64,000 bases of DNA from Mesonia aestuariivivens (GTDB lineage Bacteria > Bacteroidota > Bacteroidia > Flavobacteriales > Flavobacteriaceae): contig NZ_JAHWDF010000013.1 in assembly GCF_019311235.1 (NCBI RefSeq), positions 1 through 64,000 on the forward strand, in the 5' to 3' direction. The notes under the pieces were generated by a model, which did not search any database, had not been told where the DNA came from, and was given only the letters and a program-made list of their open reading frames with translations. Shown here in pieces: positions 59,869 to 64,000 of the stretch. A program made the translations under genes and the position numbers. Numbering within the stretch: position 1 is the first letter of the stretch; every line of letters starts with the position of its first letter.

Positions 59869-60552
59869 TTATTTATTTTTGAGTAGTTTTTCTACCAGTA
59901 TGGGAACACCTATAGAAGCATTTTTTGCAATGACTTCAATACATTCTGAAGAACTTATAGACGGATTGGGATCTATAAAATAAACAGGGGTATTTTCTGG
60001 TGCATAATGCATTAAACTGGCTGCAGGATAGACTTGCATTGATGTACCAATGATGATGAGAATGTCTGCCTTTTCAACAATCTCCAAAGCAACATCTAAC
60101 ATAGGTACTTGCTCTCCAAACCAAACAATATGTGGTCGTAATTGATGATTAAGCTCACAAAAATCGCCAGTTTTTAAATCGTCTTTCCAGTCTAAGATTA
60201 AATTTTCATCAAAAGTGCTTCTTACTTTAAAAAGTTCGCCGTGTAAGTGCGTAACTTGAGCGCTTCCGGCACGTTCGTGTAAGTCATCTACGTTTTGAGT
60301 GATAATATTTACATTGTATTTTTTTTCTAATTTGCATAATGCTAAATGAGCAGCATTAGGTTTTACTTGTTTTAATTGTCTTCTTCGTTTATTGTAAAAA
60401 TCTAAAACAAGTTCTTGATTATTTCTCCAACCTTGTGGTGAAGCTACTTCCATCACATTATGGCCTTCCCATAAACCGTTATCATCACGAAAAGTTTTAA
60501 TACCACTTTCTGCACTTATTCCAGCTCCAGTTAATACCGCTACATTTTTCAT
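59869..60552 (-). CDS. cobB: SIR2-family NAD-dependent protein deacylase
   Basis: The 227-residue enzyme removes acyl groups from lysines using NAD. Visible motifs are TGAGISAESGIKTFR (residues about 8-22), TQNVDDLHERAG with the NAD site, the catalytic His in LHGELF and a C-terminal IIGTSMQVYPAA. The FYNKRRRQL segment carries the Tyr/Arg pair that in E. coli CobB gives desuccinylase activity. The zinc-ribbon cysteines usual in the family are largely missing (one Cys, in FCELN). It is cytosolic and stands alone. Confidence 0.92.
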   Translation of the reverse strand: MKNVAVLTGAGISAESGIKTFRDDNGLWEGHNVMEVASPQGWRNNQELVLDFYNKRRRQLKQVKPNAAHLALCKLEKKYNVNIITQNVDDLHERAGSAQVTHLHGELFKVRSTFDENLILDWKDDLKTGDFCELNHQLRPHIVWFGEQVPMLDVALEIVEKADILIIIGTSMQVYPAASLMHYAPENTPVYFIDPNPSISSSECIEVIAKNASIGVPILVEKLLKNK

Positions 60553-60625
60553 TTCAACTTTATTTTTGTGATGAATGACTAATTTAAAACTTAATTTTTT
60601 AACTAAAAAATTCTACTTTCGCATT

Positions 60626-61285
60626 ATGAGAGACCAGAAGCTTTTAGATTATTTAGAATCTTATTTAACGCCTAGAAGAAAAGGATTGTTCGATAAGGTT
60701 ATCGCTCAACGTACCAATCACTTTACAGTCGCTACAGAAGATGTTTACCAATTGCATAATACGAGTGCTGTGATTAGAAGCTGTGATGTTTTTGGGGTGC
60801 AAAATGTTCACATTACTGAAGAAAAAAATGTGCGCAAGATTGATAGAGAAATTGCGATGGGAGCACAAAAATGGGTAGATGTAAATCGTTACCATACGGT
60901 TAAAGATGCGGTAGATAAACTAAAAGGAAAAGGATATCAAATAATAGCTACTACTCCTCATAACAATGCTTGTGTGTTAGATGATTTTGATATAGAAAAA
61001 CCTTCGGCTATATTTTTTGGTACAGAAAAAGATGGCTTGAGTGAAGAACTTATGCAAAAAGCAGATGGTTTTTTAAAAATACCAATGTCTGGTTTTACTG
61101 AAAGCTTAAATATTTCAGTTTCTGCGGCTATTATTCTTCAAAATTTAACTTCTCGGTTAAAACGAAGTGAGGTGGGTTGGCAGCTAAGCCAAGAGGAACA
61201 ATATGATATTAGAATGCATTGGGCAACTAGTTGCATAAAAAGTAGTAAAGAAATTATAGAACGTTATTATAAAGAAAATTCATAA
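60626..61285 (+). CDS. TrmH/SpoU-family tRNA/rRNA 2'-O-methyltransferase
   Basis: The enzyme has 219 residues from the ATG at 60626 (MRDQKLLDYLESY); an ATG 51 bp upstream adds a poor N-terminus. The SPOUT knot motifs are ATTPHNN, FFGTEKDGLSEEL (motif 2) and MSGFTESLNISVSAAIIL (motif 3). The N-terminal IAQRTNHFTVATEDVYQLHNTSAVIRSCDVFGVQNVH is like TrmH, which methylates G18 of tRNA. Whether the target here is tRNA G18 is inferred. The 3' end overlaps the convergent next gene by 19 bp. Confidence 0.9.
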   Translation: MRDQKLLDYLESYLTPRRKGLFDKVIAQRTNHFTVATEDVYQLHNTSAVIRSCDVFGVQNVHITEEKNVRKIDREIAMGAQKWVDVNRYHTVKDAVDKLKGKGYQIIATTPHNNACVLDDFDIEKPSAIFFGTEKDGLSEELMQKADGFLKIPMSGFTESLNISVSAAIILQNLTSRLKRSEVGWQLSQEEQYDIRMHWATSCIKSSKEIIERYYKENS

Positions 61286-62121
61286 AGATATCTTCCCTTT
61301 TTTTTGCTTTCTTTTTCATCTGCTATAAACACAGTATTTTGGTTTTTATAGCAAATGCTTTCTTTTTGAGTACGTTTACCTGATATATCGTATTGCTTGA
61401 TTTTTCCTCCGAAGAAATCGTCTTCTTCAAAATTATTGAGTTTCCAAACATGTTCTTCGCTTAAAAGAATAACTTCATTTTCTTCATCATTAATACTTGC
61501 TGCGGTGATCCAACATTCTCTTTTACCTTCACAAGTTTGATAAGAACCTATTTTTTTTGCTTTGTATTTTCCTGGAACTGCAGGAATTTTATAGACATTA
61601 ACTGTTCCGTCAGGGGTCTCGCTTCTATTTTTAGTAAACATATATAAATTACCATTTTTGTAAATGAGCGCTTCAGAACCAAAATTCATATTGTCATCAT
61701 CTGCGGGAAAATCGGTTTGATCTTCAAATGAAAATTCAATTTTTTTAGCTGTTGCTTTTTTGTGCTGATTGATAAAATCTTCAACAATATAAATCGCTAA
61801 ATCTTCACGGTCGTTATCATTATTACCGGTGTCTCCAATATATAAATTTCCCTTGTTATCTTTAGCAAGGTCTTCCCAATCTACATTTTCAGCGTTTTCA
61901 ATTTCAATCTCTCTTTTTATTTCTCCTTTTTGTGTAAATCCGTACACGATGTTTGGATTGCTAGAGTCGTTGATGCCCCAAATGAGTGGAGAACCCTTTA
62001 AGGTTTCAATACCACTAATTTCGGTAAGTTTTTTGGAGAGGTGTTTTATTTCTTTAAGTTGATTTTTTTGCGCAAATGCAATACTTCCGCAAATAAATAG
62101 AAGAAAAACTATCTTTTTCAT
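61267..62121 (-). CDS. Exported beta-propeller-like protein of unknown function
   Basis: The 284-residue protein has a signal peptide (ending AFAQ, about residue 17). The mature part shows repeated segments of the type WEDLAKDNKGNLYIGDTGNND, LIYKNGNLYMFTKN and WITAASINDEENEVILLSEEHVW, the pattern of a small beta-propeller with blades around an acidic loop (GDTGNNDNDRED may bind calcium). It resembles SdiA-regulated or esterase-like propellers, but I can name no function. It overlaps the TrmH gene at the 3' end. Confidence 0.6.
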   Translation of the reverse strand: MKKIVFLLFICGSIAFAQKNQLKEIKHLSKKLTEISGIETLKGSPLIWGINDSSNPNIVYGFTQKGEIKREIEIENAENVDWEDLAKDNKGNLYIGDTGNNDNDREDLAIYIVEDFINQHKKATAKKIEFSFEDQTDFPADDDNMNFGSEALIYKNGNLYMFTKNRSETPDGTVNVYKIPAVPGKYKAKKIGSYQTCEGKRECWITAASINDEENEVILLSEEHVWKLNNFEEDDFFGGKIKQYDISGKRTQKESICYKNQNTVFIADEKESKKKGRYLYEFSL

Positions 62122-62233
62122 GACATTTTTTTTATCAAAAAAAACAAAAAGAGAAGTTTTACCAAAGAAAATAATGATAAGTTATTGATAAAGTTTCTTA
62201 AAATGGAAATGAAATAGAAGGGAGTAGGTTTTT

Positions 62234-63004
62234 TTATTTTCTTTTAAGTACTTTGTATTCTTCGTAACAGTTGCTTATAGCGTCTAAGATTTGTAGGTCG
62301 TTAGCAGATTTTATAAAACTATCTGAGTAATTGCAATTACGTAAAATCTCATCGATATCTACACGAGTAACTTGAAGTAATGCGCTAAGAGTTTCTCTGT
62401 TGAATTTTTTAGCTAGAAGGTTTCTAATTTCATCATCTTCTTTCATCTTTCGCAACTTTTTCATTTGTCGCGGTTTTTTTCCGAAAATATTATAGAGAAA
62501 ATCTACTGGGTTGAAAATAGATTCCATAGCTCTGGTAAATGCGCCAGGTTGACTATCACCAGCTTCATAACCATAATTTAAACCAGAAATACTGTACCTG
62601 TGATTCTCGTAGATAGGAATGTTTTTGGCATCTATTTCTAGGTAACCGGTAAGCTTTAATGGTTTTAAAGTGACCTCTTCTAAGGCTATACCTATTTCAG
62701 TCATTTTAATTTTTACTTCACCAAACTTTTTCCAGTCATTAGTAACTCTTACCTCGATAGATTTATAACCGAGGTAAGAGAAAAATAAGGTATCATTAAT
62801 GCTTGCTTTAATTTTAAACTCTCCTTTCTCATTGGTAGACGTACCGATAACTTCATTTAAATTAACGATATTAACATCTTCGATAGAAGTGTCGTCTGCG
62901 GCATTTAAAACTCTACCTTTAACATATAAGGTAGAATCTGTTTCTTGAGCTACAGTAACGAAACTAAAGAGAGTAAATAAAAAAAGGAAGAAAAATTTTT
63001 GCAT
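62234..63004 (-). CDS. Exported protein with carboxypeptidase-regulatory-like domain
   Basis: The 256-residue protein has a signal peptide (ending VAQ, about residue 19), then a carboxypeptidase-D-regulatory-like beta-sandwich (about 25-105: VKGRVLNAADDTSIEDVNIV, GEFKIKASINDTLFFSYLGYKS), like the extension of TonB-dependent receptors but without a barrel. The C-terminal part (about 150-256) is helical and basic and is not recognised. Many such stand-alone proteins occur in Bacteroidota, and their role is unknown. Confidence 0.7.
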   Translation of the reverse strand: MQKFFFLFLFTLFSFVTVAQETDSTLYVKGRVLNAADDTSIEDVNIVNLNEVIGTSTNEKGEFKIKASINDTLFFSYLGYKSIEVRVTNDWKKFGEVKIKMTEIGIALEEVTLKPLKLTGYLEIDAKNIPIYENHRYSISGLNYGYEAGDSQPGAFTRAMESIFNPVDFLYNIFGKKPRQMKKLRKMKEDDEIRNLLAKKFNRETLSALLQVTRVDIDEILRNCNYSDSFIKSANDLQILDAISNCYEEYKVLKRK

Positions 63005-63078
63005 CGTTTGTTTCTTGAGAAGAAAAATAAAATAATTTAATCAATAGACTAACAATTTTATCAAAAATTACATCAATC

Positions 63079-64000
<922 letters not shown>

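Overview
The window is a low-GC chromosomal segment of a member of the Bacteroidota, most likely a marine-type Flavobacteriaceae. The sequence supports this in several ways: a SusC/SusD/SusE outer-membrane glycan system, a type IX secretion (T9SS) C-terminal sorting domain on an amylase, BshB1 of bacillithiol synthesis, many short lipoprotein signals, mostly TAA stops, little Shine-Dalgarno sequence, and promoters of the Bacteroidota form TTTG-N17..23-TAnnTTTG (clearest at the two tRNA genes). The genus cannot be fixed from the sequence alone.

Layout. 1-2.2 kb: a doubtful small ORF with a 45-bp tandem duplication, tRNA-Ser(TGA), an M28 peptidase lipoprotein and tRNA-His(GTG). 2.2-11.6 kb: housekeeping genes bshB1, nhaC, lpdA, an FMN reductase, pabB (behind a heptanucleotide repeat), tilS and a DsbD-type protein. 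12-18 kb: an LpoB-like/COG3014-like lipoprotein pair, then an S15-type hydrolase plus DUF885 peptidase pair. 18-39.7 kb: a complete starch/maltodextrin utilisation locus. On the minus strand are susC-susD-susE and two secreted GH13 amylases, one of them split by a +1 frameshift. On the plus strand are a LacI-type regulator, an MFS sugar transporter, beta-phosphoglucomutase, a GH65 maltose phosphorylase, a GH97 SusB alpha-glucosidase and two more GH13 enzymes. 39.8-44.3 kb: a glycolytic run pfkA-gapA-(BadF-type kinase)-pgi directly behind the locus. 44.4-64 kb: DoxX-like protein, mqo, yifB/comM, a DUF2891 lipoprotein, pxpABC, an SGNH hydrolase, a repeat lipoprotein, an RluA-type synthase, a thioesterase/PAS/panB run, a GlmU-like protein, a pentapeptide protein, purB, a sirtuin, a TrmH methyltransferase, two exported proteins of unknown role and the 3' part of a DEAD-box helicase that runs off the right edge.

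How the genes work together. Starch and maltodextrin are bound by SusD/SusE, trimmed by surface and exported amylases, and imported by SusC. Periplasmic GH13 and GH97 enzymes shorten the oligosaccharides. Maltose imported by the MFS carrier is split by GH65 phosphorylase into glucose and beta-glucose-1-phosphate, and PgmB turns the latter into glucose-6-phosphate. The adjacent pgi and pfkA take this into glycolysis. The BadF-type kinase inside that run is a candidate for the glucokinase needed for the free glucose.

I saw no insertion sequence, prophage, CRISPR array or rRNA. The most unusual signals are structural: five gene junctions with exactly the same 11-bp ATG-N5-TAA overlap, a 7-bp tandem repeat upstream of pabB, REP-like dispersed palindromes (one inside the loop of the purB terminator), a homopolymer frameshift in an amylase, AAAACGTTTT-type palindromes that may tie the LacI regulator to glycolysis, and a LOV-like PAS protein without the photoactive cysteine. 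I did not find a clearly undescribed multi-gene system.
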